DNA of 64,000 nt from the NCBI RefSeq assembly GCF_030269925.1, contig NC_085121.1:16199501-16263500 (forward strand), given 5' to 3'. Positions within the stretch are counted from its first letter, which is position 1. Every line of letters begins with the position of its first letter. The stretch comes from Bombyx mori (lineage: Eukaryota; Arthropoda; Insecta; Lepidoptera; Bombycidae). This document shows, piece by piece, positions 11,517-22,243 of this stretch. The translations under genes and the position numbers were made by a program. The notes below the pieces were generated by a model, which saw nothing but the letters and a program-made list of their open reading frames with translations, ran no database searches and was not told the origin of the DNA.

Positions 11517-11760
11517 GTGGTGGTAGGACCTCTTGTGGGTCCGCGCGGGTGGGTACCACCACCCTGCCTATTTCTGCCGTGAAGCAGGAATGCGTTTCGG
11601 TCTGAAGGGTGGGGCAGCCGTTGTAACTATACTTGGGACTCTAGAACTTATATCTCAAGATGGGTGGCGCATTTACGTTCCGGATGTCTATGGGCTCCAG
11701 TAACCACTTAACACCAGGTGGGCTGTGAGCTCGTCAACGTGCAAAGCAATAAAAAAAAAG
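11517..11760 (+). mobile_element. Bm1-type SINE
   Basis: Near full-length, from GTGGTGGTAGGACCTCTTGT to GCTGTGAGCTCGTC and an A tail. Confidence 0.85.
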
Positions 11761-12182
11761 AATTATAATGAGACTAAATTTTCAAGTTTCCGTCCCTGTC
11801 TACTGTCTAATTTCGTCGACACATCAAACTCTATACCGTTTTGTAAGACAAAAGTGTCTGTGTATTGTGTCTTTAAAATCGAGTTCGCATTTTTGTCGTC
11901 ACTGTACCTGTGAAACAAGTTTGAGTCTAAAAGCAGTTTGTTTATTATTAAAATCACCACATTAGTTCTGCAAGATCATGCTTACTTTCAAGTTTTTCAT
12001 TTTAATTAATGTTGAGTCATGCTTCGTAAGCATTGATATGAACTCACAAGCGAGACGGCAACATAGAGTCCTCTGATAAACTTTTTTTAAAGGTCACTTT
12101 TGTTTCGAGATTGTAAAAGAAGTTCTTTGGACGTTATTAAGGTGCCGATGTCTTCTCCCTTACCTCAGGATTTTCGATAATA

Positions 12183-13479
12183 CTTAGTCTCTCCATAAAT
12201 ACTGTTACAATTAAATATAAACAAAATATTACATTTGAATTTGGAATCTGTCATTTTTATATGATTGCTCATAGAGTTTTCTCATTTTGGCGCCAATACA
12301 TTGTACAATATTTTGCGATATTAAAATGGAGTGGGGTGATAAAGAGAACCGATTCGCTGTGATTGCATTACACAAAGTAGGTATGGAGCCAAATGCAATT
12401 TTTAAAACTCTCCATACGCTTGGTGTCAAATGTTTGTGTACCGGGCTATTAATAGGTGCAATGAGACCTTCTCTGTTTGTGACAGAAAAAGATCTGGCCG
12501 TCCACGTAGTGTTCGTACGAAAAAGGTGGTCAAAGCAGTAAGGGAAAGAATTCGAAGAAATCCTGTCCGAAAGCAAAAGATTTTATCTCGGGAGATGAAG
12601 ATAGCACCTAGAACCATGTCGCGTATTTTAAAAGATGACTTAGGATTTGCAGCTTATAAGAGACGTACTGGTCATTTCTTAACTGATAATTTAAAAGAGA
12701 ATAGGGTGGTAAAATCGAAACAACTACTGAAGCGGTACGCAAAGGGAGGTCATAGAAAAATTTTGTTTACGGATGAGAATTTTTTTACAATTGAGCAACA
12801 TTTTAACAAACAAAATGACCGTATTTATGCTCAAAGCTCTAAGGAAGCTTCCCAATTAGTCGACAAAGTGCAACGTGGGCACTATCCGACTTCAGTGATG
12901 GTTTGGTGGGGTATTAGCTATGAAGGAGTGACTGAGCCATACTTTTGTGAAAAAGGTATCAAAACATCGGCACAAGTGTGTCAAGATACCATTCATGTGA
13001 AGGTAGTGAAGCCCCTTAACAACACCATGTTCAATAATCAAGAATAAGCAAGACTCGGCGCCAGGTCATAAAGCTCGGTCTATGCAGTCTTGGTTGGAAA
13101 TGAACGTTTCAGACTTCATCAGAGCTGAAGACTGGCCGTCGTCTAGTCCCGATCTTAATCCGCTGGATTATGATTTATGGTCAGTTTTAGAGAGTACGGC
13201 TTGCTCTAAACGCCATGATAATTTGGAGTCCCTACAACAATCTGTACCATTGGCAGTGAAAAATTTTCCCATGGAAAGAGTGCGTGCTTCTATTAATAAC
13301 TGGCCTCAACGTTTAAAGGACTGTATTGCAGCCAATGGAGACCACTTCGAATAAGCTTTTTATACTTTAAATTGTTTTATATTTATATATTAAAGTAACA
13401 CACTGTAAAAGTAATTAATGTTATTTGCAATAGATTTTTTTTATTTTTTTATTGTAACAGTATTTATGGCCAGACTAAG
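12183..13479 (+). mobile_element. mariner-family DNA transposon, DD37D type, copy 1
   Basis: Terminal inverted repeats of about 29 bp (left CTTAGTCTCTCCATAAATAC; right end complementary, reading CAGTATTTATGGCCAGACTA on the plus strand) are flanked by TA at 12181-12182 and 13480-13481. It is 1297 bp and carries a broken transposase. A sister copy is at 39885-41197. Confidence 0.9.
12326..13354 (+). pseudogene. mariner transposase (DD37D), frameshifted
   Basis: The N-terminal helix-turn-helix part starts MEWGDKENRFAVIALHKVG, then the frame shifts near 12426. The second frame (12430-13047) has GRPRSVRT and the first catalytic aspartate in FTDENFF, then ends at a stop caused by a small deletion near 13040. 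The third segment (13082-13354) holds EDWPSSSPDLNPLDYDLW with the third aspartate. The second aspartate is in GACTCGGCGCCAGG (13051 on), outside any open frame. Counting through, 37 residues separate Asp2 and Asp3, the DD37D (mori/maT) arrangement rather than DD34D. Confidence 0.88.
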
Positions 13480-13679
13480 TATATACGAACGGCCATCTTT
13501 AGTGTGGAGTTAAATGGATGTATTTGGGATCCTGACACAGAGATGGGAATAGCATTTCAAGCAAAGCTTCGGAAAAGATAATTAAAAATTACGTTAAAAC
13601 CTTTATATCAATTTGTTTGTTTTGTTGTTGTTATTTATATCAATATGTTTAGATAAATCAGTGTGCATGGTGCGAGCTC

Positions 13680-13806
13680 TTTGACGTACTCGTTATCGTA
13701 AAAGTTAACTCGAATTTGTGTGCAGTTGGAACAGCGCCCCTAGCCGCAAACGTAGGCATACCCCATACAAATTTCAGTTAACTTTTACGCTATCGAGAAC
13801 GTTAAA
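13680..13806. mobile_element. small foldback/MITE-like element
   Basis: CGTAAAAGTTAACTCGAATT near 13694 is answered by AATTTCAGTTAACTTTTACG near 13770-13789, giving arms of about 30 bp with few mismatches around a centre of roughly 50 bp. No coding sequence. Possible ACGT-like flanks on both sides. Confidence 0.6.
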
Positions 13807-14187
13807 AAATTCGCACTACGCACACAGGTTCGAAACTAAAAACAGTACAGAGGTGAGTAATGTATTCGATCGTGTGTCTCTTCTAGCGGATAAATCCGGT
13901 GACTCCTCAACACCAAATGAACCGTGAGCTCGTTCTACGTCCGATTAAACAATAAATTAACATTCTGAAGTAGCTGAACTCTCTTCGAGAATAGATATAC
14001 TATGAAAATGACAAATTTGTAGCGTTTTTGTTTTTGTGTTCGAAGACACAGCTTGGGTTATATTATTATCTTTAGTGATCGTAGGTGTAGCAATAGCTAA
14101 TTATACCATCTAATAATAATAATAGCCTTTTTATTCCTATACATAGGGTTACAAGAGGTCCCTAATTTCGGTGTGCCTTTTGGCATA

Positions 14188-14705
14188 TTCTATTCTATTC
14201 TATCAGCCCATGGACGTCCACTGCTGGACATAGGCCTCCGCCAAGCCTCGCCACAAAGACCGGTCCTGCGCTGCCTGCATCCAGCGGATCCCCGCGGACC
14301 TCAATAGGTCGTCGGCCCACCTTGTGGGAGGCCTACCCACGCTACGTCTCCCAGTACGCGGTCGCCACTCAAGAACTGCCACTTCAGTGTCGCAATCCTT
14401 TGGGCTATGTCGGTTACCATGGTTTTCCTGTGAATCTCCTCATTTCTGATTTGATCTCGCAGGGAAACTCCGAGCATAGCCCTCTCCATTGCTCTTTGGG
14501 TGATCTTGAGCCTTCTCATAAGGCCCATTGTGAGCGACCACGACTCATAATTGGCATAGGCCTCCTCCAATTCCTTCCAATGGGTCTTATCCCTTGCTAC
14601 TCTCAGCCAGAATGGTCCCGTTGTCTGCTTCAAGTCATCTTCCCATCTCCTGATTTGACGACCCCTACTTCGTTTGCCGTCTCTTGGTTGCCAGAGGGTG
14701 ACTTG
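14188..14705 (-). mobile_element. RTE-type LINE 3' ends, two fragments fused
   Basis: On the minus strand two pieces of RTE C-terminal coding sequence follow each other. The first (about 14540-14700) contains PRDGKRSRGRQIRRWEDDLK, normally near the very C-terminus. The second (about 14207-14540) starts at YESWSLTMGLMRRL and has RAMERAMLGVSLRDQIRNEE, normally upstream of such a tail, followed after a frame change by GRPPTRWADDLLRSAGIRWM and AEAYVQQWTSMG. A (TATTC)n tail at 14188-14206 marks the 3' end. The second piece looks like a truncated copy inserted into the first. Confidence 0.7.
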
Positions 14706-14830
14706 CTTTTTTTTTTTTTTTTTTATTGCCCTTGTAGGCAGACGAGCATACGGCCCACCTGATGGTGAGTGGTTACCGTTGCCCATGGACTTCAGCAATG
14801 CTAGGGGCAGAACCAAGCCGCTGGCTACCG
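14706..14830 (-). mobile_element. Jockey/CR1-like LINE 3' end inserted in the RTE fragment
   Basis: A poly(T) run at 14707-14725 (poly(A) in element sense) is followed by the reverse of the GTAGGCAGACGAGCATACGG tail found also at 58509. Confidence 0.65.
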
Positions 14831-14869
14831 CTCCCATATACCTCCTACCCATTAGATACAAACCCCCCC

Positions 14870-15000
14870 CCCCTTTATTTCTGCCGCGAAACCATTGTAC
14901 TATAACTCCTATTTCAAGGTGGATGTCGGCATTTACGCAGCATAACAGCAGGTGGTCTGCGTGCTCGTTCACCTGTCATACATTCATTATTAATTTTTTT
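14870..15000 (+). mobile_element. degenerate SINE fragment
   Basis: Retains pieces resembling Bm1 (TTTATTTCTGCCGCGAAACC and TCAAGGTGGATGTCGGCATT) but is heavily diverged. Confidence 0.35.
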
Positions 15001-16505
15001 CACCGCCTTAAGTGCGGTGGCACTTAGTTCGCACCGAAGCCAAGTTCATACTTAAGTTATAGTAATAAAATAAAAATTCAGTCGCCAGCGAAGGCGCCGC
15101 GTCTCATCGGAAGTTTGTAGTTCTGAATCTTTAAAGTACTTTAAAGAGAAACGGAAAATCTAAATAGCTTAAGGCGTCTTATGTAGTTCACCGTGAATTC
15201 ACCACCTACACGAAATCGTAATCCAACAACAATGAAACGCGTCGGATTTTCCCGGGAATAAGATAAATAAGCAAACAGTCAGCCAGACAAAAACAATTCT
15301 AAAAATCACTTATTTTTGTTATACGTGGTTACATGAGTCCATAGACTTGAGTTGGGAGTCGTATAAAGCGTACAAAGGCTGTCAAATAGCTTAAAATAAG
15401 CTCAGCTAGCATCGTGCTTTATTTATTTGGAGCCTAAAACGCAACGATAACTTTTAACGTAGGTATGTTGTTTGAGTAAGTTGAATAACCGAAATTGGTT
15501 CCACGTATACTTGGGAACCACCAAAAATAATATTGAATTCCCTGGTACCGCCTTCAAGCGACTTTAATCCCAATATCAATATGAATACGAAGGTAATTGG
15601 TTTGTGCTGGGTTTTTAAAAAAAATAAAAAAAATTGATTTCAGTTTTATTATGGTTGGTACATATTTAATGCAATCCATTACTTCTTACAATTCAGGGTA
15701 TTCATAGTGGGACGTAATTATCGAAAAAAAACAAAATGTGTGCAATTCACACGTGGTAGAAGTGAAACCTTCCAAAATTAAAATACAATTATCCTAAACG
15801 TCTTAAGTATATGTAAAATTTTGTCATTAGTAAATAATTGTAAGGTAGCGCCCTCTGTGAATTGATATTTTAATTTCACGTATAATCCTAAATTAAAATT
15901 CACTACAAGAGCTTTCATACACACGTTAGTATTAAAAAATCTCACAGATGGCGCTGTATTAAATAGCATGTATATTTCTGTCTCATTCTTTGCTGGCTTC
16001 ATCCTACACATTTTTGTATTTGTGTCTCTTACCTGTCGTTTTTTCCGTTGCATCCGGTTTGAAATCACAACGATTCTAAAGAAGTTTTCACTTCAAAAAT
16101 CTAGCGATTCTCTATTCTATACGAACTGGGCGATGTGCGTTATTCCCTTGCAATAGAACTCCCCTGAACAGCTAGCGATTCAACACGGCCAAGCCATCAC
16201 ATTCGTTCTCATTATCAACGTCGCGTTTTAACAACACGAAAGGAAAATTGAAAGTTATTATTTGTATTGAATCGGCCGGTCTCGACCAGATATGGTTTCG
16301 TTACAATTTCATTTGCATTTATAAAGGAAAACGTGAGGTCCCGTAGACGCTCCCGGCTCCGAGCCTGTCTTTGCCAAGCGATTTTATGACGTTTCTCGTG
16401 CGACGAAGCGCGCGAATCGCCCGTGGTGTATTTGCAGTTCGATCGGGTAATGTAAAATTGATCATGCTCCGCTATTTCTTTCCATTTTTCAAACATGCTA
16501 TTGCT
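15001..16505. other. intergenic AT-rich stretch, no supported gene
   Basis: No ORF with family signatures. Short motifs such as CACAGATGGCGCTGT (15943-15957) recur in the Helitron at 20744-21272, so part may be an old repeat. Confidence 0.4.
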
Positions 16506-16617
16506 TTTTGTAAGTTTTTTATTGCTTAGACGGGCGAACGAGCACGCAGACCACCTGCTGTAAAGCGGTAACCGAACTCCATAGACATTGATAACGTAAA
16601 TGTCGACATGCACCGTG
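16506..16617 (-). mobile_element. short SINE fragment
   Basis: Reverse-oriented, Bm1-like 3' half (TTTTTTATTGCTTAGACGGG to AACGTAAATGTCGACATG), diverged and lying directly before the composite SINE. Confidence 0.5.
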
Positions 16618-16618
16618 A

Positions 16619-17095
16619 GTCGTCGTGGCCTAAAGGATAAAACGTCCGGTGCATTCGTATCTAGCGATGCACGGGTGTTCGAATCCCGCAGGCGGGTATC
16701 AATTTTTCTAATGAAATACGTACTCAACAAATGCTCACGATTGTCTTCCACGGTGAAGGAATAACATCGTGTAATAAAAATCAAACCCGCAAAATTATAA
16801 TTTGCGTAATCAACGGTGGTACCTGGACCTCTTGGGAGTCCGCACGGGTAGGTACCACCACGGAATAGATATTATATATTCCGTGGGTTCCACCACCCCG
16901 CCTATTTCCGCCGTAAAGCAGTAATGCGTTTCGGTTCGAAGGGTGGGGTAGCCGTTGTAACTATACTGAGACCTTAGAACTTATATCTCAAGATGGGTGG
17001 CGCATTTACGTTGTAGATGTCTATGGGCTCCAGTAACCATTTAACATCATGTGGGCTGCGAGCTCGTCCATCCACCTTACCAATAAAAAAAAAAC
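16619..17095 (+). mobile_element. composite tRNA-head/Bm1-body SINE
   Basis: Head GTCGTGGCCTAAAGGATAAA with box-B-like GTGTTCGAATCCC, linker, then Bm1 body from about 16816. An extra segment of about 30 bp containing the palindrome CACGGAATA...TATTCCGTG lies at 16858-16884 inside the body. Confidence 0.8.
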
Positions 17096-17376
17096 ATGAG
17101 TTTTACATCTCCGTTTTATAGTACAACGGCAGTCCCGCACTTCGCAGCGGATCGCATTACTGCTTCGCAGCAGAAATACGACAGGGCGTGGTGGTACCTA
17201 CCCGTGCGGACTCACACTGCCGCCATTAAAATTTCCAAGTAGGTAATTTTACTCACATATTTTTTTCTACGTGGTATATCCAATTTTATATACACAAGGA
17301 TGACTTAAACTATTATGTTCGGTCTGTGTGTGTGTGTGCCCGTGGCGGGGTTACATTTCATACATTATATTAATTA

Positions 17377-17618
17377 CTGGTGGTAGGACCTCTTGTGAGA
17401 CCATGCGGGTAGGTACCAACACCCTGCCTATTTCTGCCGTGAAGCAGTAATGCGTTTCGGTTTGAAAGGTTGGGCATCCGTTGTAATTATACCTGATACC
17501 TTAGAACTTATATCTCAAGGTGGGTGGCGCATTTACGTTGTAGATGTGTATGGGCTCCAGTAACCACTTGACACCAGGTGGGCTGTGAGCTCGTCCACCC
17601 AACTGAGCAATAAAATAA
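17377..17618 (+). mobile_element. Bm1-type SINE
   Basis: Near full-length from CTGGTGGTAGGACCTCTTGT to an AATAAAATAAAT tail. It lies between two copies of a diverged segment of about 90 bp (17263-17351 and 17655-17743). Confidence 0.8.
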
Positions 17619-18059
17619 ATAGCACTAGGTGGACCGCGAACTTTGTGGTAGTGGTATGTGGTAGTTCCAATTTTATATACCTACACAAGGACGAATGAAA
17701 CTATTATGTTCGGTCTGTGTGTGTGTGTGTGCTCGTGGTGTGGTTACAGAAGATTCTCTTCACGTTAGAATTCGGTCACATTTCGATCGTACGGTATCCG
17801 TAACACTGGAATTATTTATTCAGAAGCGGTAAGACACCCGGTGTTTTTGTATCCAGTAGCGAGACTACACCTAGCACAAAACCTTCCGAGTTTCCAAATT
17901 AAAATGAAACCAGTCGAACTTACCAGAGGTATGCTGTTACGCATATATATGTGGATAACGACTTTTAGTTGTCGTGGATAACGACTTTTAGTAATATTAA
18001 GACGGTGGTTTTGATTATTATTTTTTAAATGATGAAATGTTGTTTTGATAAATATCACA

Positions 18060-18380
18060 AAATGAAGGGTAGACTCCGTAACGCCACAGTATAAAATGGC
18101 GGTACGTGGACAGAGTCGTGGCATTCCGTGTCAGACAGTGATTCCGTCCGTCTCAGTCAGTGAGTCTTTGGCAGTCAGTCAGTCAGTCAGTCAGTCAGTC
18201 GGTCTGTCGGTATGTGCAACGAAACTGTCGGTTTATCCTGTCATTGTGAAAGTTGTGTGTGTTGAGTTTCAATAATTATTATTCAAAAGGTTTTATTGAC
18301 TTTTTATAAACTGAGTTCAACCAAATACGAGTGATGACGGAAACTACCGCTCAGCCATCCCTGACGGGTCCGCCAACATA
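18060..18380 (+). other. possible 5' leader of a LINE or gene: TATA-like box, CAGT repeats, short ORF start
   Basis: TATAAAA at 18090-18096, then a CAGT-rich block including a (CAGT)n run at about 18174-18202, then an ATG at 18333 opening MTETTAQPSLTGPP before the reading meets a TA repeat and a reverse Bm1 SINE at 18398. A gag-like piece at 19000-19250 has similar proline/serine-rich composition, so both may belong to one LINE. This link is inference. Confidence 0.3.
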
Positions 18381-18395
18381 TATATATATATATTT

Positions 18396-18592
18396 ATTGC
18401 TTAGATTGGTGGAAGAGCTCACAGCCCACCTGGTGTTAAGTGGTTACTGGAGCCTATAGACATCCACAACGTAAATGCGCCACCCAACCTGAGATACAAG
18501 TTCTAAGGTCTCAAGTATAGTTACAACGGCTGCCCCACCCTTCAAACCGAAACGCATTACTGCTTCACGGCAGAAATAGGCAGGGTAGTGGC
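18396..18592 (-). mobile_element. Bm1-type SINE
   Basis: Reverse copy from TTTATTGCTTAGATTGG through GCTGCCCCACCCTTCAAACC to CAGAAATAGGCAGGG; the 5' end is truncated. Confidence 0.8.
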
Positions 18593-18999
18593 TTATTATA
18601 AGTGAGTCGTAAATGTGTTTGAAGAGCGGTACAGTCGTTGGTAATTACGATAGAAATTTCTCCCTTATGACTTAAGGTAGGTGAATGTTTTCAAAGTTCA
18701 TAACGTCTATGAGCTCCCGTTAAAGCTTGGGAGTATACGATATAGAGAATACCTTCCACTGACAGTCCGTTTACTGTTGTTAGGAACTTGTATACATGCA
18801 AGCTTATCTTATCAGTCATCTGTCTGTCTCTTATCTGTAAAAATCTTATGTTGTCTTTTGTTGATCTGTACAATGGATGGTTGAATTTATCAGTAATTAG
18901 ACCATGGATAGTGTAAGTATTTTAATTCGAACGGCTGCTTGAGCGTTGTGCTGATTCTTGATCCGCCGTGAGTTTAATAGGTACCTTTTTTTTTTGGTC

Positions 19000-19250
19000 A
19001 GCGGAAATGGCTGGAGTTCCGCCCTCCTCTGGGGATGGAGAGCGGGACATGTCGGAGTCGAACCGACTAAAACCTCCTGTCGCTCAACAACCCGCGTCCG
19101 AACCTCGCATGAGAAGGCAAAGGGGGGAAGTGAAGCGCTTAGTGCGGAACACATCTCTCCCATCAACCTCCTCCTTGGGACGCCGGACCGGCGGTCGTCG
19201 GCGCTACGACCACCAGCCCTCTCGGTTTATTATAGGTACCCACGTTAGCC
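19000..19250 (+). other. gag-like ORF fragment, probably LINE ORF1
   Basis: GC-rich patch with an open reading containing MAGVPPSSGDGERDMSESNR and SLPSTSSLGRRTGGRRR. Composition and proline/arginine content resemble R1-type ORF1 N-termini. No zinc knuckle is present, so assignment is weak. Confidence 0.35.
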
Positions 19251-19320
19251 TATTTTAAATCCAGAATTTGGGTTTTAAATATCTCAACGGTAATACTCGT
19301 AAAAGGCACTGCGATGGTAA

Positions 19321-19500
19321 TTTTTTGAATGGCCTTATTAAGCAGACGAACACCCACCTGATTGTAAGTGAGTACAGTCGCCCACGGACGTCAGCAATGC
19401 CAGTGGCAAAGCTAAGTCGCTGCCTGCCATTGAATACTCTCAGTAAGCCTTGTTTCAAGGAGGCATGTAATAGCGCTCGGGAAACATCGAATGATGCTTG
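19321..19500 (-). mobile_element. Jockey/CR1-like LINE 3' end
   Basis: Minus-strand coding piece QGLLRVFNGRQRLSFATGIA followed by the 3' tail, matching the element at 58509-59010 (WRVLSGRQRLGSAPGIAEVH). Confidence 0.65.
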
Positions 19501-19979
19501 AAGAGCTCTAAGTACTATTGTCTACAGGTGGAATTCCTTGATGAGTTTGTCTGCCCGTCTAGAACGCTTAAGCTGACCTCAGCTGATCAGCTTGTGAGTC
19601 TGAGCCGGCTTACAGGCGTGAGTTCTTTTCTTCAAGTTGCTGATTTAACAATTCATTTGTAACTCTGCTATCGAACGAATGACTGTGTGGGGAATAAAGT
19701 AAAATCTTTCAAGAAAAGCAATTATACGCGGTCGTCCGTGTAGCGGGACTATCGCGCGGTAAGCCCGCGGTTACGAGACAGGTGTACCGTCCGACACTAA
19801 TGAAAATCAGCTCTGTAATACCACAGGGGACAGTTTGCTGCAGTAAAGGAATCAGGAGTGTAAAAATATTAAAGCATATTTTAATTTAGGTTTCGCGGTG
19901 CCACGGGCAGTGCTTTGAGGTTTTGTTTGAGTCGTCTCCGTGAATATTTTTTTAGCCTAAGGGGTCTGTCTATTCTAAG

Positions 19980-20165
19980 TTAGCGCGGACCGTTAGGTGA
20001 GCTCACGGGCTCAATTTGAGAGAATTTGCTAACACTAACCCTAGCAAGAGCAGTGCTTTGCAAAGTTTATCACCGGATCGGAATCGCGACCCTCTGAGAA
20101 GATCAGACGAGAAACTCAGTGGGCTATGTCTATGGGTTAATTCGGTTGTCGAACTCTTAGTCGGT
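19980..20165 (-). mobile_element. LINE 3'-UTR fragment
   Basis: Same tail as at 1065-1313: reverse of the CTGAGTTTCTCG...GATCTTCTCAG block, with GCTAACACTAACCCTAGCAA on the plus strand. Confidence 0.55.
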
Positions 20166-20743
20166 GTGTATTATAAATGAAATGTAGTCGTAATTCGTTT
20201 TGGGTATTATTATTATAATTGGAAATTATTGTGTGTATTTGTAGGTACAGTTTTAATAGCTATTGTGGTTCCTTATATACATCGTAGTTTTATATACACT
20301 TATATACCTATATATACACCACACTTTTACTAAGCGATAAATTAAAATAACTAGCTTCTTTTTTTTTCTGGATCGAATTTCCTTATGGCACGATGCGGAG
20401 GGGTACCCTAACCGGGAAAAAATGTCCGTAACGTAAGATTTTTTCTATTTAGTTTGATATCAACAGATGTCGCTGCACGTTAATTCAACAATTCCTGACT
20501 CGCGGTGACGAGATGTTACACAGTTGATAGACGTTCTCGTGTTTCTCTTGTCAAGTCATACTTATCTGGCGTAAGGGATACCGTAAACATGTAGGCAGTT
20601 CCCCAGATCAAGGCTCCTCCATTGCACTGCGGAGTGGTTGACCATTGCGATTACTTTTATTTTTATCATTAGAAAAAATCATGATAAAAAATGTATACCC
20701 GAATAATTATTTTATTTATACTTCAAATAGAACTTAAAATTAA
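20166..20743. other. AT-rich stretch, no supported gene
   Basis: No ORF with recognisable signatures and no repeat end that I can place. Confidence 0.35.
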
Positions 20744-21272
20744 TCTCTTAATATATATAAATCTCGTGTCACAATGTTTGTCCTCAATGGACTCCTAAAC
20801 CACTTAACCGATTATAATAAAATTCGCACACCATGTGCAGTTCGATCCAACTTGAGAGATAGGATGGTTTTTATTTCGATGAATGGTCGCAATATTTATT
20901 AATTAACAATAAAATGATTTCTTATGTTGATTTTTGTTATTAATTGTAAGTTTCATAAGTCTAAAACAGATGGCGCCTTAAATCAGTTTTTACAGACAAT
21001 TGTTATACTGTGACTTTAATATCTCATAGATGGCGCTGTGCTAAAAATACCAACGTTTCACATAAGCTACAATTTAATGGCATAAACACCACGTGTTGCT
21101 GAAGCTAAAGTATAAGTGAAATTTATTTCGTAGTAAACGCAATACAATAATAGATTTCACTATCTAATTGTTCTTACTTTGTTAATTTTTGGTATTACCA
21201 TAGGCGGCCGCGAGTTACTTAGAAACAAAAACCTAAGCCACAGCCACAGTAACGTGTGGCCGGGTCCGCTAG
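20744..21272 (+). mobile_element. non-autonomous Helitron, third type
   Basis: Starts TCTCTTAATATATATAAATC after A and ends GGCCGGGTCCGCTAG before T, 529 bp. The interior carries CTCGTGTCACAATGTTTGTC near the 5' end and two AGATGGCGC blocks. No coding capacity. The start could be 2 nt further in. Confidence 0.75.
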
Positions 21273-21523
21273 TATTTTTATAACAAGGAATTTCGTTCCT
21301 ATCCGGTGTCCCATGACACCGCACAATGCCACACATATTTTCGGCAATTTCTTGAACACGCGTTCTAACTTCTGTCTGCAAAAGAGTTCCTAACACCGGC
21401 CCTGCACAGAACCCTCTTCAGAAAGCGACACATATTACTTCTCTATGTCATTCTTCGCTAGTAACAGGACATTACAAGTAAAATCTTTTGAAAGAAATAA
21501 AAAAAAAGTTAGAATGTTTATCA

Positions 21524-21690
21524 TTCGGTAGGCAGCGGCTTGGCTCGGTAGGCAGCGGCTTGGCTCGGTAGGCAGCGGCTTGGCTCTGCCCTTGGCATTG
21601 CTGAAGTCCATGGGCGACGGTAACCACTCACCATCAGGTGGGCCGTATGCTCGTCTGCCTACAAAGGCAATAAAAAAAAAATAAAAAAAT
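21524..21690 (+). mobile_element. LINE 3' end with a threefold 20-bp tandem repeat
   Basis: TCGGTAGGCAGCGGCTTGGC is present three times in a row (about 21526-21586), then the tail CTGCCCTTGGCATTGCTGAA through GCCGTATGCTCGTCTGCC to an A-rich end. Same 3' tail as at 36862 and 58509 (reverse). Confidence 0.65.
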
Positions 21691-21730
21691 CATAGGATCA
21701 TGTGGTCGACAGATCGCGTGATTTTTCACC

Positions 21731-22109
21731 TGTTTACGCTATCTGCAATGGATAATTAGCATTGATGTTTTTGAACGTAACTGAGAGCGCATCGATGTAG
21801 TCCCGCCCCTTTCCCCTCCTATATCAATGACACTTTTAAATTGAATTTGAATCGTGCGCATCAAAATTGTGCGATCGCGAAAAAGTGGTGAATATTGAGT
21901 GCAGCTAAGTAAGTACTTAAAAAACTAAAAGCTTTTCATCAAGATACAAAGAAAGAAGACAGGAGTGGCCACTCCATGAAGATAGTGCTACAAATATTAT
22001 CACTACAAAGACACAGACTTTCGGTGAGTTCCTAAAAATATTACCTACTACCAAAATATCATATCGATTGCGCTCAAAAATATAAATAAAAAAGAACCAA
22101 GCCCAAACA
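21731..22109 (+). repeat. 5' LTR of BEL/Pao element
   Basis: 379 bp. No clear TATA box; transcription signals not assigned. The sequence after it (from 22110, TATTTGATCACTTCGAGCCG) should hold the primer-binding site, whose tRNA I could not identify. Confidence 0.92.
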
Positions 22110-22243
22110 TATTTGATCACTTCGAGCCGGATATTTAACAATAATTTAACCGTTGCACATAGATTGAGCGGCTACCCCCAACTTGAAAAAACTATTAATA
22201 GGTGAACATTTTATTTAAATTTCTTTGTTACTACTTAGTTAAA

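Noticed and set aside
12229..12617. Minus-strand ORFs over mariner copy 1 (and their equivalents in copy 2)
   Set aside because: Antisense shadows of the transposase.
15778..16784. ORFs of 96 and 189 codons on the minus strand
   Set aside because: No recognisable motifs; the longer one runs through SINE sequence.
18174..18202. CRISPR-like array in the CAGT repeats
   Set aside because: A simple 4-bp microsatellite in a eukaryotic genome, with no spacers.
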